A stretch of DNA of 64,000 bases from Chlorobiota bacterium (lineage in GTDB: Bacteria; Bacteroidota; Ignavibacteria; OLB7). The stretch is from positions 4,288,954-4,352,953 of the forward strand of contig JADJXR010000001.1 of NCBI GenBank assembly GCA_016710285.1, written 5' to 3'. Positions 9,394 through 17,996 of the stretch are shown here, one piece after another (within the stretch, counting starts at the first letter, position 1; each line of letters begins with the position of its first letter). Position numbers and translations under genes: made by a program. Below the pieces are notes generated by a model. It saw nothing but the letters and a program-made list of their open reading frames with translations, was not told where the DNA came from and made no database searches.

Positions 9394-9466
9394 AGCGGGA
9401 GACGGGACTCGAACCCGCGACCAACAGCTTGGAAGGCTGTGACTCTACCAACTGAGTTACTCCCGC
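9394..9466 (-). tRNA. tRNA-Gly (anticodon TCC)
   Basis: A complete cloverleaf on the minus strand: acceptor GCGGGAG pairs with CTCCCGC, the anticodon stem ACAGC/GCTGT holds the loop CTTCCAA with anticodon TCC, and the T arm is normal. The discriminator is T and CCA is not encoded. Confidence 0.95.
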
Positions 9467-9488
9467 TTAACGAACGGTATTGAGAGAG

Positions 9489-9561
<73 letters not shown>

Positions 9562-9801
9562 GTAAACACTCTACTTGCTATGATGTGACGAAGGCGGTGG
9601 GATTCGATCAGGGAAGAGATGATGGAGGTTGTTCACCCGTGATGGCAAACGCCCCAACATCGTGCTGATGAGCAACTCCCGCATGGCTTCCCAGCCGACA
9701 AGCCCACCGTGTGGCGAACTTGTTCTGAGCGGTAGTCTTCCCCGGTCTGTTTCCCCGGAGCCGTAACGTCACTCGCAAATAAATCTGACAAAGAACTGAA
9801 G

Positions 9802-9884
9802 TGGGCAGGGAAGGATTCGAACCTCCGTACTCGTAAGAGAGCAGATTTACAGTCTGCCGCCATTAACCACTCGGCCACCTGCCC
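9802..9884 (-). tRNA. tRNA-Tyr (anticodon GTA)
   Basis: An 83-base class II tRNA on the minus strand with a long variable arm. The acceptor GGGCAGG pairs with CCTGCCC and the anticodon loop CTGTAAA carries GTA. It is the first gene of the Tyr-Thr-Gly tRNA group. The 240 bp between it and tRNA-Thr show no gene. Confidence 0.95.
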
Positions 9885-10010
9885 TTGGCTGTGCGGGGGG
9901 TTGTTGACCCCCTTCGTTTAAGAGCCTGCAAATATAGGCGAAGCGGGTAGCGGCTGCCAAGCATTTTTTTGGCAAAAAACAACGACTAACAAAATGGCAC
10001 GAACTCCAAG

Positions 10011-11132
10011 CTACCGGGCAGTTGCTGGGCGCAAACCGTACGTGCTGGCGATATGCTCGGCAATGCGTGCGTGCACGCCCGGGGCCTCCAAACTGTTGCG
10101 GACCTGCAGCAAATCCGCCGCCACTTGCTGGCGATAGCCGGCATCGGTGGCCAGCCTTCGGATTTCATCGGCCAAGCGTTGCGGGGTGGCATCCGTTTGC
10201 AGGAATTCCCGAACGATCTCCTTCCCCGCAATGATGTTCGCTATCCCCAGCTGCCGAACCTTTGCAAGCCGGCTGAAGATCGCAAAGTTGATGGCGGAGG
10301 TCCGGTAGAACAACGCGTACGGCACCCCAAAAATCGTTGCCTCCATTGTGGAGGTTCCCGATTTCACCAACGCGACATCGGCCTGCATCAGCGCGCTGTG
10401 GGGTTGGCTAAGAATTTCGATGTTGGCTCCGTTCCCCAGAAGCAGATCCGGCGGTATCGAAGGGGCACGCTGCACCACGTGCCGGAACCGCTCGCCCAAC
10501 AACGCCGCCACCTCCCTCACCAGCGGCCAATGGCGCGCAATCTCCCCTTTTCGGCTCCCCGGCAAGTAGGCAATGGTTGGGATGGAGTTCGGCAATGCAG
10601 CCCGCTTTTGCGATTCCAATTCCGTGAGAAGATCAACCAGCGGATGCCCAAAGTAGTTGGCGGCGATGCCATGCCCCCGGAAATACTCCACCTCGAACTT
10701 GAAGCCAACAACCAGCGTGTCAATCACCCGGCGCATCTGCTTCACGCGGGACTCCTTCCAGGCCCAGACTTGCGGAGCCATGAACCAAACAACCGGGATC
10801 CCGCGCTCCTTCAGCACCGCAGCCAATTTCAGGTTGAAGCCAGGGTAATCCACCAAGATTGCCAGTTGTGGGGAGTGGTTTGGGATGGAGTTCACCACAT
10901 CCGTAAAGATTCCCCGAAGGGTCCGGTACTTCCGCACAACTTCGCTGATCCCCACCACCGCCATCTGGTTGATGTGATGGAGCAACTCCACCCCTGCTTC
11001 CTTCATCCTCTCCCCTCCCGTTCCGTAAAACTTGAGCGCAGGGTTGATCCGCTGCAGTTCGCGAACCAGCAGCCCGGCATACGTCTCCCCCGATTGCTCG
11101 CCGCTGATGATAAGAATTGGGTTGTTGGACAT
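10011..11132 (-). CDS. lpxB: Lipid-A-disaccharide synthase
   Basis: LpxB (373 residues) joins UDP-2,3-diacylglucosamine and lipid X to make the lipid A disaccharide at the inner face of the inner membrane, so the cell makes lipopolysaccharide. Seen: the N-terminal ILIISGEQSGETYAGLLVRE, corresponding to the GExSGD motif of the family, GISEVVRKY, the segment VDYPGFNLKLAAVLKERGIP, and the C-terminal glycosyltransferase part with KSGTSTMEATIFGVPYALFY. The start at 11132 gives normal length; an upstream frame extension is not supported. No partner Lpx genes are beside it. Confidence 0.93.
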   Translation of the reverse strand: MSNNPILIISGEQSGETYAGLLVRELQRINPALKFYGTGGERMKEAGVELLHHINQMAVVGISEVVRKYRTLRGIFTDVVNSIPNHSPQLAILVDYPGFNLKLAAVLKERGIPVVWFMAPQVWAWKESRVKQMRRVIDTLVVGFKFEVEYFRGHGIAANYFGHPLVDLLTELESQKRAALPNSIPTIAYLPGSRKGEIARHWPLVREVAALLGERFRHVVQRAPSIPPDLLLGNGANIEILSQPHSALMQADVALVKSGTSTMEATIFGVPYALFYRTSAINFAIFSRLAKVRQLGIANIIAGKEIVREFLQTDATPQRLADEIRRLATDAGYRQQVAADLLQVRNSLEAPGVHARIAEHIASTYGLRPATAR

Positions 11133-11455
11133 CACGATGAAAAGTAAGGAATCGGGAGCATCAAACCCGGAGGATATTTTGGGGGATGACAATCTTTGAT
11201 AGAGCTTTGATAGACCCGCCCGCGCAAAGCAAGAATACTGCATGAACACAAAACTCTATTTTGGCGAGAAGAGTATCAGCAACACCTTGCTTCCTGCAAG
11301 GCATCAACACACCCCGCCTTATTCCATCATCCATGAATGAGGCTTCGATAAAAATTATTAGGAGTTGAATGATGAGAGGCGACTGTTATGCTCAGAAGAG
11401 GTACTGACGTATTGTAGGTTGACTTCTTTCCTTTGGACGTAGCTCAAGACCTGTA
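11133..11455. other. Intergenic stretch between lpxB and the sigma factor
   Basis: About 320 bp without a convincing gene. It is AT-richer than its surroundings and should hold the lpxB promoter, but no promoter motif could be assigned with confidence. Confidence 0.4.
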
Positions 11456-12040
11456 TTAGTACAAGTCATGTAATTCGGGGAAATTGCGCTTCAATTTCTC
11501 TTTCGCTCGGTTCCCTTTTTGTCGTATTGCTTCCTCACTCTTTCCAAGTTCCTGAGCAATCTCTTTATAACTATAGAGTAGCCCAAAGTGGTAATAGACA
11601 ATCATCTGTTCTTCTTCACTCAACACATTCTTGATTCTCTCCCAATCTATGTGTGCGTCAATGAATACTCCCACTCCCACTCCCACTCCCACTCCCACTC
11701 CCACTCCCACTCCCACTCCCACTCCCACTCCCACGTGGATATTTTCATCAAATGATTCATGGTTTATACTGGCTCCTCCTTTTCGCTGCTCCCTGCGTTG
11801 ATATTTTTGAGCTTCATGTTTAAGAATTCCGAGCATCCAGTATGTGAAACTTCGTTCTGGATCCCACTGGTGAAATTCTAACCACGCTTTTGCTTTTGCT
11901 TCACTAAGGATTTCTTCTCGTGCATATTCTTCGCTCACATTCCATCGAAGCCATCTCAAAAGTATGGGATTAGCAACTTCAATAAGGTACAACCATTCTT
12001 CCGTTACTGTTGTTCTTTGCTGGCGGGGCGAGGAGGCCAT
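11456..12040 (-). CDS. ECF-like RNA polymerase sigma factor with a Val-Gly repeat linker
   Basis: A 194-residue sigma-70 family protein of extracytoplasmic-function size. Region 2 covers about residues 15-100 (leading to RSFTYWMLGILKHEAQKYQRR). Region 4 is the C-terminal helix-turn-helix with LSEEEQMIVYYHFGLLYSYK and EIAQELGKSEEAIRQKGNRA. Between them is a Val-Gly dipeptide run encoded by 11 exact hexamer copies. The start at 12040 is preferred because a GGAG site lies eight bases upstream. The gene lies downstream of, and on the same strand as, an outer-membrane-like protein and a Cys-rich/YCF48 pair, so it may control that group. No anti-sigma gene is adjacent. Confidence 0.8.
   Translation of the reverse strand: MASSPRQQRTTVTEEWLYLIEVANPILLRWLRWNVSEEYAREEILSEAKAKAWLEFHQWDPERSFTYWMLGILKHEAQKYQRREQRKGGASINHESFDENIHVGVGVGVGVGVGVGVGVGVGVGVFIDAHIDWERIKNVLSEEEQMIVYYHFGLLYSYKEIAQELGKSEEAIRQKGNRAKEKLKRNFPELHDLY
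11667..11734 (-). repeat. Hexamer tandem repeat (GGGAGT)11 inside the sigma factor
   Basis: Eleven exact copies of ACTCCC on the plus strand plus two extra bases. In the gene they encode alternating Val and Gly. Because the unit is six bases, gain or loss of copies changes linker length but never the frame. Confidence 0.97.
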
Positions 12041-12153
12041 TACCAAACTCCTATATGTAGTATCCTGTAGTTTCGATCCTATACTTTGTTCTAGAAGGTT
12101 TGCCACAGTTGTGAAGTCTTGTTGGCTTTGGCGATGCTTCGATGGCTCCCCTC

Positions 12154-13029
12154 TCAAAAATCTTGCATAATCCCCAGTGTCAGCGATTGGCGTATCTGGG
12201 TGCGCCGGGTTTGCCTTACATCTTGCACCACCGTAAAATTCCACGTTACTCCAATAAACTTCCACACCTTCACTCGTAACTCGTTCTCCGATCGCACAGC
12301 CCATACCCTAACATCGTCGAATGATCCGAACATCCCAAAACGTCCCGTGTATGTGAGCGATGAGTCTATCTGGGCCGACATCTCATTGACCCATTCAACT
12401 CCCGACTGAGCTTTGTAAGCCTCAATTTCTGGGGTTCGTACATCGTTGGTTTGTTGTGTGTGATAGTGTGCACGAAGCTGCTGTAACGTGAAGCCGAGTC
12501 GTGAACTCCATGAAGCAGTTTTGCTTCCAAGAAAATAAGTACCGCCAAGTGCCTGTTGCGATGTTACCGGATCCCAAAGGTTTGCTGTGCGAATTCGCTG
12601 TCCACCAACAATGGCAAACGATTCGGTCAGAGGCGTGCGGAAATTGGCACTAGCGTAAGGATTAACCATCCATCCAAGCGGCAGCACAATAATTGCTTCG
12701 GCAAACGCCTCATTATCACTCAGGCGAAAAGCGTTTTGTGGAATGGAGTCAGCACGGTAGCTGCCACCGATCAATGTTGTAAAGGTTGTGCGGAAGGTGC
12801 ATGGTGTAAAATTCCACTGATAGTTACTGCGAGTAGAAATCCGTGCTGAAACTATGGATTCATCACCTTGCAGAGTGTTCCATGAAGATGATTGAACAAA
12901 GGAACAGTTGATCAAAGTTCCGGTGGGTAGCAACGGCGGTGGAATAGGAGTCTGTGCAACCAGAACTCGACTTATGGTTATCCACAGCAAGCACCACCAA
13001 CTTAGGGGATTGTAGGACGATGATCTCAT
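12154..13029 (-). CDS. Probable outer-membrane beta-barrel protein (possibly DUF3078-like)
   Basis: A 291-residue protein with an N-terminal hydrophobic signal segment ending around VLVAQT, then alternating polar and aromatic strands typical of a beta-barrel and a terminal Phe, common in outer membrane proteins. The part around LGWMVNPYASANFRTPLTES recalls the DUF3078 family, but this was judged by eye. It sits 74 bp downstream of the first YCF48 gene and 113 bp upstream of the sigma factor, all on the minus strand, so the four genes from the Cys-rich protein to the sigma factor may form one transcription unit. Confidence 0.6.
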   Translation of the reverse strand: MRSSSYNPLSWWCLLWITISRVLVAQTPIPPPLLPTGTLINCSFVQSSSWNTLQGDESIVSARISTRSNYQWNFTPCTFRTTFTTLIGGSYRADSIPQNAFRLSDNEAFAEAIIVLPLGWMVNPYASANFRTPLTESFAIVGGQRIRTANLWDPVTSQQALGGTYFLGSKTASWSSRLGFTLQQLRAHYHTQQTNDVRTPEIEAYKAQSGVEWVNEMSAQIDSSLTYTGRFGMFGSFDDVRVWAVRSENELRVKVWKFIGVTWNFTVVQDVRQTRRTQIRQSLTLGIMQDF

Positions 13030-13103
13030 GCTCTTTCAAACGGTCGTTCATATACCTATTCATTGCTCGTGTACTATCGGCAGCATCCTGACTGGGTTTG
13101 AGC

Positions 13104-15413
13104 TTATTTCACCACCACTAACGGAGCACTGTACTCTCCTTCCTCGGTTGTCACCATCACACGATAGGAGCCGCTTGGGAGTTCGTCCAGATCCACTTCT
13201 ATCACCTCTTTATCTTGATCCCACCGACGCTCCTGCAAAACGCGATCATAGACTTTTGTCCCAAGCATATCATACAGGCTGATGCGCCGTGCGGCGCGTG
13301 CCCCATGAATCTCTATTTGGCGCTTACTTGCTGCGGAGATTGTCGGCAGAACACGAATGGTGATGTTGGATGATGGCGCACCCAGAGTTGGAACCGATGT
13401 CGCTGGTGAATCAAATGCCCCACGAACTAACACTCCATCGCCATACACAATGATCGTTCTTGAGCCAGGGAGCAATGCCGAACCCAAAAATATTACGGCG
13501 GTATCTCTTGCTTGATATGGCCACGGGTATTCTCGATTCCATGATTTACCTCCATCCGTGGTTTTCATGATTAATGCATTGCCACCAACAGCATAGCCTA
13601 ACGAATCGCTGTAGAACTGGATATGGTTGACTGTTCCACCCGATACTTCTACCGAGTCCCAAGTTTCCCCGCCATCAGTAGTATGGAGTATGTAACTTGG
13701 AAGCGGAGACCATCCAGAAACTCCAAAACTTATCCAACCTTCTGTAGCATTGCGGAAATAAAAACTCTGATAATTATGATTTTGTTCGGAATATGATTGC
13801 CGAATTTGTTGCCATTCAACGCCACCATTTGTTGTACGATAAAGGCGGCAAACAAAATGAGAATCCAATATATGAGCATCTTCTGGAATACTAACAAGCG
13901 AAGCCCACATAGTGTTATGATTGACCACTAACAACTGTGAGATTTTACCACGATAAACAGGAATTTCTCTCCATTGCCACGATGCACCACCATCGCTTGT
14001 ATAAAACACTAAGCTATCGGCACCAAAATATCCATCTCTACTATTTAAAAATTGCAGTGCTGTTCCGCTACTATACCGTTTATCATGAAAATTTGGTCTG
14101 ATAGCTTCCCATCTTCTTCCTTGGTCAGAAGAAGTATATAACGTGCCACTTTCAAAAGGGAGTCCAATTAGCTGTTGCTTATCTAATGCTGCAAGGCTAT
14201 ACAATGCACTTGGTGCCTCGTATGTATGCCAAGTTAATCCAGCATCTTCGGTGCGCAATGTTGTGCCATATGCAGATCCCCCAATGACGATTCCCGATGA
14301 AGAACTATAAAAATGGGATGCATACATTGGCAATGTAAATTGAGGGAAATGGGAGCTAGACCACAGTCGTGCATAGGAACGCGTTTGCCATGTGCGCCCC
14401 GTGTCATTGCTTACAATAATGCTTGCTTGCCGCCCTACGGCTGTTATTTTCCCACTCTTGCTAAAGTCTATTGCCGTCAGCGGATACCATTCGGCTAACA
14501 ATCCTGTTTGTATTTCTTGCCAAGTTTCCCCTCCATTATCTGAAGCAACAACTTTAACTCCCAACGTATCAGTTGCCCTCGGGAAATTACCTGTAGCTAT
14601 TATTCTACCATTCCCAATAATTTTTACAGCTTCTGGATAGATATTCAATGCTGCTGTCTGAGCCACACTCCAAGTCTTTCCCTTGTCGCGACTGATCTGA
14701 ATAATTGGGGCGCGTGACGGTCCAATTCGGTACCCAACAACCACGATGGTATCATTCAGAATATCTATTCCTGTATAGCGAACTAATGAATCGTTCGATA
14801 ACGACACCTTATGCCATGCCCCTCCTCCATTGTCGGTTTGAAGCAGTGTATTATTTAATCCACAGACAACGCCAGTCAGGCTATCAATAAATTTTACATC
14901 TATCAAATAGCTTATTGTACCCGATACTAATTCGTTCCATGTTTTTCCTCCATCAGTAGTGCTAATAACTTTTCCGCTATCACCCACTGCCCACCCTTTC
15001 AGTCTTGTTGGAAAATCTACACCTGAGATAGTTCCGGCTGCTGGTAATTGAACCGGACTCCATGTTTGTCCTCCATCGTTAGTATAAATACACACCCCTT
15101 GCGTTCCAACAGCAAACCCTTCTTTTTTGTCGAAGAAATGGACATCAAGCAACACTTCTCGTGTGCCACTTGGCACATAGTTCCATGTTAGACCAGCATC
15201 CTCTGAGCGCATAATGACACCGTTATCCCCCACAACTATAATTGTCTGATTATCTAACCATGCAACTCCATAGTTGTCGGTTGCCACTTCTTGCCATGTT
15301 TGAGCAATACTGCTATACCCAACTATGAATAGCACGAAGAAGATGGTAAGCGAGTGCCGATAAATGTTCCAGCCGTGTAGCTGTGGTGTTATTTGAGTAA
15401 AAAGATGCGCCAT
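13104..15413 (-). CDS. Secreted YCF48-type propeller protein with C-terminal sorting-like domain (cassette 1)
   Basis: A 769-residue secreted protein. After a signal segment ending near GYSSIAQ come about eleven repeats of the YCF48/photosystem-stability type, each with a core such as VVGDNGVIMRSEDAGLTW or GDSGKVISTTDGGKTW. These build beta-propellers. The last 80 or so residues (ISLYDMLGTKVYDR to PSGSYRVMVTTEEGE) look like a T9SS-type sorting domain, so the protein is expected outside the cell or on its surface. The true start may be slightly downstream. The gene follows the Cys-rich protein gene by 167 bp with a perfect hairpin between. Substrate or partner is unknown; pairing with the Cys-rich protein is the main clue. 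Confidence 0.85.
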   Translation of the reverse strand: MAHLFTQITPQLHGWNIYRHSLTIFFVLFIVGYSSIAQTWQEVATDNYGVAWLDNQTIIVVGDNGVIMRSEDAGLTWNYVPSGTREVLLDVHFFDKKEGFAVGTQGVCIYTNDGGQTWSPVQLPAAGTISGVDFPTRLKGWAVGDSGKVISTTDGGKTWNELVSGTISYLIDVKFIDSLTGVVCGLNNTLLQTDNGGGAWHKVSLSNDSLVRYTGIDILNDTIVVVGYRIGPSRAPIIQISRDKGKTWSVAQTAALNIYPEAVKIIGNGRIIATGNFPRATDTLGVKVVASDNGGETWQEIQTGLLAEWYPLTAIDFSKSGKITAVGRQASIIVSNDTGRTWQTRSYARLWSSSHFPQFTLPMYASHFYSSSSGIVIGGSAYGTTLRTEDAGLTWHTYEAPSALYSLAALDKQQLIGLPFESGTLYTSSDQGRRWEAIRPNFHDKRYSSGTALQFLNSRDGYFGADSLVFYTSDGGASWQWREIPVYRGKISQLLVVNHNTMWASLVSIPEDAHILDSHFVCRLYRTTNGGVEWQQIRQSYSEQNHNYQSFYFRNATEGWISFGVSGWSPLPSYILHTTDGGETWDSVEVSGGTVNHIQFYSDSLGYAVGGNALIMKTTDGGKSWNREYPWPYQARDTAVIFLGSALLPGSRTIIVYGDGVLVRGAFDSPATSVPTLGAPSSNITIRVLPTISAASKRQIEIHGARAARRISLYDMLGTKVYDRVLQERRWDQDKEVIEVDLDELPSGSYRVMVTTEEGEYSAPLVVVK

Positions 15414-15516
15414 TGGGAAATTGGGTTTGTAGTTACACAGATCGTTGGTTCTTTGATAAAGACTCGGTCATTCTTAAGAATGTCACCGATACAAGAAAAA
15501 AATTACCAGTACAAAT

Positions 15517-15556
15517 GAATCATAGTGCTCTTCAGAGTTGAAGAGCACTATGATTC
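15517..15556 (-). terminator. Perfect 18-bp hairpin between Cys-rich and YCF48 genes of cassette 1
   Basis: The two 18-base arms (15517-15534 and 15539-15556) are exact reverse complements with a four-base loop. In the direction of transcription the hairpin is followed, after about 12 bases, by a run of T. It may end or attenuate transcription after the Cys-rich gene, letting the two genes be made at different levels. Confidence 0.7.
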
Positions 15557-15580
15557 AACACCCATGCGATCTTATCCTCA

Positions 15581-16165
15581 TTACGGGCATTGCGTTGGTT
15601 CGGGAGTACCAGCTGGCGGGCACATTGTAGTACACCCAGTTTCGTATTCACATTGATCCGATGGTGAAGAACCTTTATAAAACGCCCGCAAAGTGCCATC
15701 GCAACGGCAACATATCTCATAAAGGTCTCCACAACCATCGTTTGCTGCGGAAGGGCATGGTTCCCAGACACCATTTACCGTATGTCCACAATTTCCCCAT
15801 CCTACTTTCATTATTGGTATAACTGTTGGGCAATTCCCAGCACAATTTAATCCAGCAGGATTATTTTCAATAAGTGCCTTAGCGATTATCCTCATATTTG
15901 CACCATCAATAACACAGGGTGTACCAGAAGAAACTATTGTCACCTTAGTAATACGATATTGGCTAACTGGTCCAATATATGTACTACCAACACAGTACTC
16001 TACCTGAACAGTAGTGGTACCGCATGGTGGTGGTAACACCACTGTTATTGTTGTTGTAAATGGTCCTGCGAAGCCAGTGGGGCACTGCGCCAAACCGGAA
16101 TATGTCGTCGTAATAAGTATCGCTATTGTGGCAATACTTAGCATCCGTAGCTTGGTTATTCCCAT
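15581..16165 (-). CDS. Cys-rich secreted protein of unknown function (cassette 1)
   Basis: No known family was recognised. From the start chosen at 16165 the protein has 194 residues: a clean signal peptide (MGITKLRMLSIATIAILI, cleavage near GLAQ) and a mature part with about 20 cysteines. A longer frame upstream is possible but would put the hydrophobic segment far from the N-terminus. It shares the order ALIENNPAG, then WEPCP, then CC-x-C-DG and a final GC-x3-CP with the proteins at 30297-31253 and 40945-41940. All three lie immediately upstream of a YCF48 gene on the same strand. This copy lacks a clear C-terminal sorting domain. Confidence 0.75.
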   Translation of the reverse strand: MGITKLRMLSIATIAILITTTYSGLAQCPTGFAGPFTTTITVVLPPPCGTTTVQVEYCVGSTYIGPVSQYRITKVTIVSSGTPCVIDGANMRIIAKALIENNPAGLNCAGNCPTVIPIMKVGWGNCGHTVNGVWEPCPSAANDGCGDLYEICCRCDGTLRAFYKGSSPSDQCEYETGCTTMCPPAGTPEPTQCP

Positions 16166-16603
16166 GCTACACTTCTTGCGCCATGTCTGGCACATTGTGA
16201 TCGGCGTTGTTTGTTTCATTGTTCCAAAAAGGTTGGTGTTTGTTGTAGTCGGTAGTACAGCCTTTTTGTCCCTTACGGTTCTTGATTCCTGCTGCCTCGG
16301 CGTAGTAAGGGTACGCTGCGGTTGCAGGAGCCTTTGAACACTCCAAAAAAGCAATTCCTGACGGGTACCAGAAAGCGGGTGCTTCGTCGCCATCCTTCCC
16401 GTTAAAAACGGGCCATCGCTCGCAAGAGATTCCTTTCATCAATGCCCTTGCCATTGCATATATGCCGGAATGCTGTAAAACGTGACAGAGCAGGTAAAAA
16501 AATATCAAAGGGAACATGAACAGGGTACACTTGGGGTGGCTACCAATGGAGCGAGGTAGCCGCTCTGACCTTCTCAAGGCCGAAGTACCCCCCCCCCGCA
16601 AAC
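16166..16603. other. Region upstream of the cassette 1 Cys-rich gene
   Basis: About 440 bp with no supported gene. It should hold the promoter of the Cys-rich gene. A run of ten C lies at 16588-16597. Long open frames here have unlikely composition and were not accepted. Confidence 0.4.
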
Positions 16604-16641
16604 AACAACGGCATCTTGCAATCAAGCAAGATGCCGTTGTT
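16604..16641 (-). terminator. Perfect 16-bp hairpin after the small orphan gene
   Basis: Arms 16604-16619 and 16626-16641 are exact reverse complements with a six-base loop. It lies 31 bp after the stop of the small minus-strand gene, so it probably ends that transcript. Neither side has a good T run. Confidence 0.6.
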
Positions 16642-16672
16642 CTATTTACTCTTTGCCAGTCTATCTCTGGGC

Positions 16673-16972
16673 CTAACTCCCTTTGGCAAGCACCTTCGTC
16701 ATTGCTGTCACCGAACCGTAGGCCGGTATCACCGGAAGGGTTATGCCGGTGTAGCTTCCCAGGTTGATTGCCTTTGCTTCGCGCTCCTCGCGGATGATTG
16801 CCCCAAGCTCGGCACTGGTCCACGTTGTTCTGGTGATGGAGTTCGTGTTCAGCGCGACAACCTGGTCCCCACCAAAACCCAAGTTGACGATCACGCTGAA
16901 TTTCAGATCAAGCCGGTGCGTCGTCTTCGTGGTTTTGTAGCTGACCCCGTCAAGGGAATTATGCAACATCAT
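16673..16972 (-). CDS. Small hypothetical protein
   Basis: A 99-residue open frame with host-like base composition, beginning MMLHNSLDGVSYKT and ending SVTAMTKVLAKGS. No family was recognised and there is no signal peptide or membrane segment. It is followed by a perfect 16-bp hairpin, which supports its being transcribed. It lies just downstream of the EcoRV-like pair on the same strand but differs in composition, so it is probably not part of that system. Confidence 0.45.
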   Translation of the reverse strand: MMLHNSLDGVSYKTTKTTHRLDLKFSVIVNLGFGGDQVVALNTNSITRTTWTSAELGAIIREEREAKAINLGSYTGITLPVIPAYGSVTAMTKVLAKGS

Positions 16973-17051
16973 GGATACGAAATTTCTACGAACCGATTTT
17001 CAAGGTATCATTGAGCACGTAATTCCTTTCACGAAACACTCCCTCCAACTT

Positions 17052-17996
17052 TTATGGAATGTTATGTCCCACACTATAATTCCAAGGAATGGTTAATTGC
17101 TCGGCCTGTGATTGTGATTTTACCCCGTGGTTGTGCTGTGCAATCGTATCTATATCGAAATTGCAGACCAACGCCTCAACGATTGTCCTCCTGTTCTCCA
17201 TACTGGCACCATTATGATAGAAGTGATCCCTAGTAATGATATTGAATTTCTTCCAGAATTTATCAATCATCTCATTTTTTCTCCAATCGTTATGATGCCA
17301 TGTTGAAAGAATGAATTTCGCTTTAGTTTCGGAAAGCAAGTGGAACAATGTTTCCTCATCTTTCTCTGTCCAGCCGTTGTAGTAATCAGTGTGCCGACCG
17401 AAGTACGGTGGGTCACAGTAAACAAGGTCGCGCACTGTTGCAAGAGGAATGATGTCTGCGAAAGATTTATTATAAAATATCCAATTAGGTTCAGGTTGGA
17501 TAACGCCATCTACCGCCGTTATTTGGTTAGTAATTTTTGTAATGTACGCTTGAGTAAAGCGATCTGGCTTTTTGCAAAACGGGATATTCCAATTGCCCTT
17601 GCTTCCAAAACGCATCATCCCATTAAAACCCGCTCTTGATAAAAAAATAAAGTCATATGGTGAAAATTCACCGCTATTAAAACGGCTTCGGATTTTCAAA
17701 TAATGCTCATATCCATTATTGTCTGCCATGCTGAGCAGCTTCCCCTCTTTCTCCAGATACTGTTTCATTAAAGAGGCTGTAATAACCTTCTGTTGAATGC
17801 CTTTATAAAAATTGATGATATGAGGGTTTGAGTCGTTGAGTATTGCCTTTTTATACCCTGAATTAAAAGCCACAACACCTGTTCCAAGAAATGGTTCTAT
17901 CCATGCACCTAAAACTTTAGGCGCAACGTCCATAATCCAAGAAACCAATTTGGTTTTTATGCCTTGGCTTTTTATGGGAGGGACAATCACTCTCAT
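17052..17996 (-). CDS. DNA adenine methyltransferase (D12/Dam class), partner of an EcoRV-like nuclease
   Basis: A 314-residue N6-adenine methyltransferase of the D12 class. Seen: the AdoMet-binding motif EPFLGTG at residues 34-40 and the catalytic DPPY at 195-198, in the Dam/EcoRV-methylase order. Its start overlaps the end of the restriction gene by four bases (ATGA), so the two are translationally coupled. Because the partner nuclease resembles EcoRV, and the EcoRV methylase is also of this class, the methylase is predicted to protect GATATC sites. Base composition is clearly more AT-rich than the flanking genes, a sign of horizontal transfer. Confidence 0.9.
   Translation of the reverse strand: MRVIVPPIKSQGIKTKLVSWIMDVAPKVLGAWIEPFLGTGVVAFNSGYKKAILNDSNPHIINFYKGIQQKVITASLMKQYLEKEGKLLSMADNNGYEHYLKIRSRFNSGEFSPYDFIFLSRAGFNGMMRFGSKGNWNIPFCKKPDRFTQAYITKITNQITAVDGVIQPEPNWIFYNKSFADIIPLATVRDLVYCDPPYFGRHTDYYNGWTEKDEETLFHLLSETKAKFILSTWHHNDWRKNEMIDKFWKKFNIITRDHFYHNGASMENRRTIVEALVCNFDIDTIAQHNHGVKSQSQAEQLTIPWNYSVGHNIP

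Noticed and set aside
16167..16823. 218-residue frame overlapping the Cys-rich gene upstream region
   Set aside because: It crosses the hairpin and the poly-C run and has a sequence typical of a non-coding frame.
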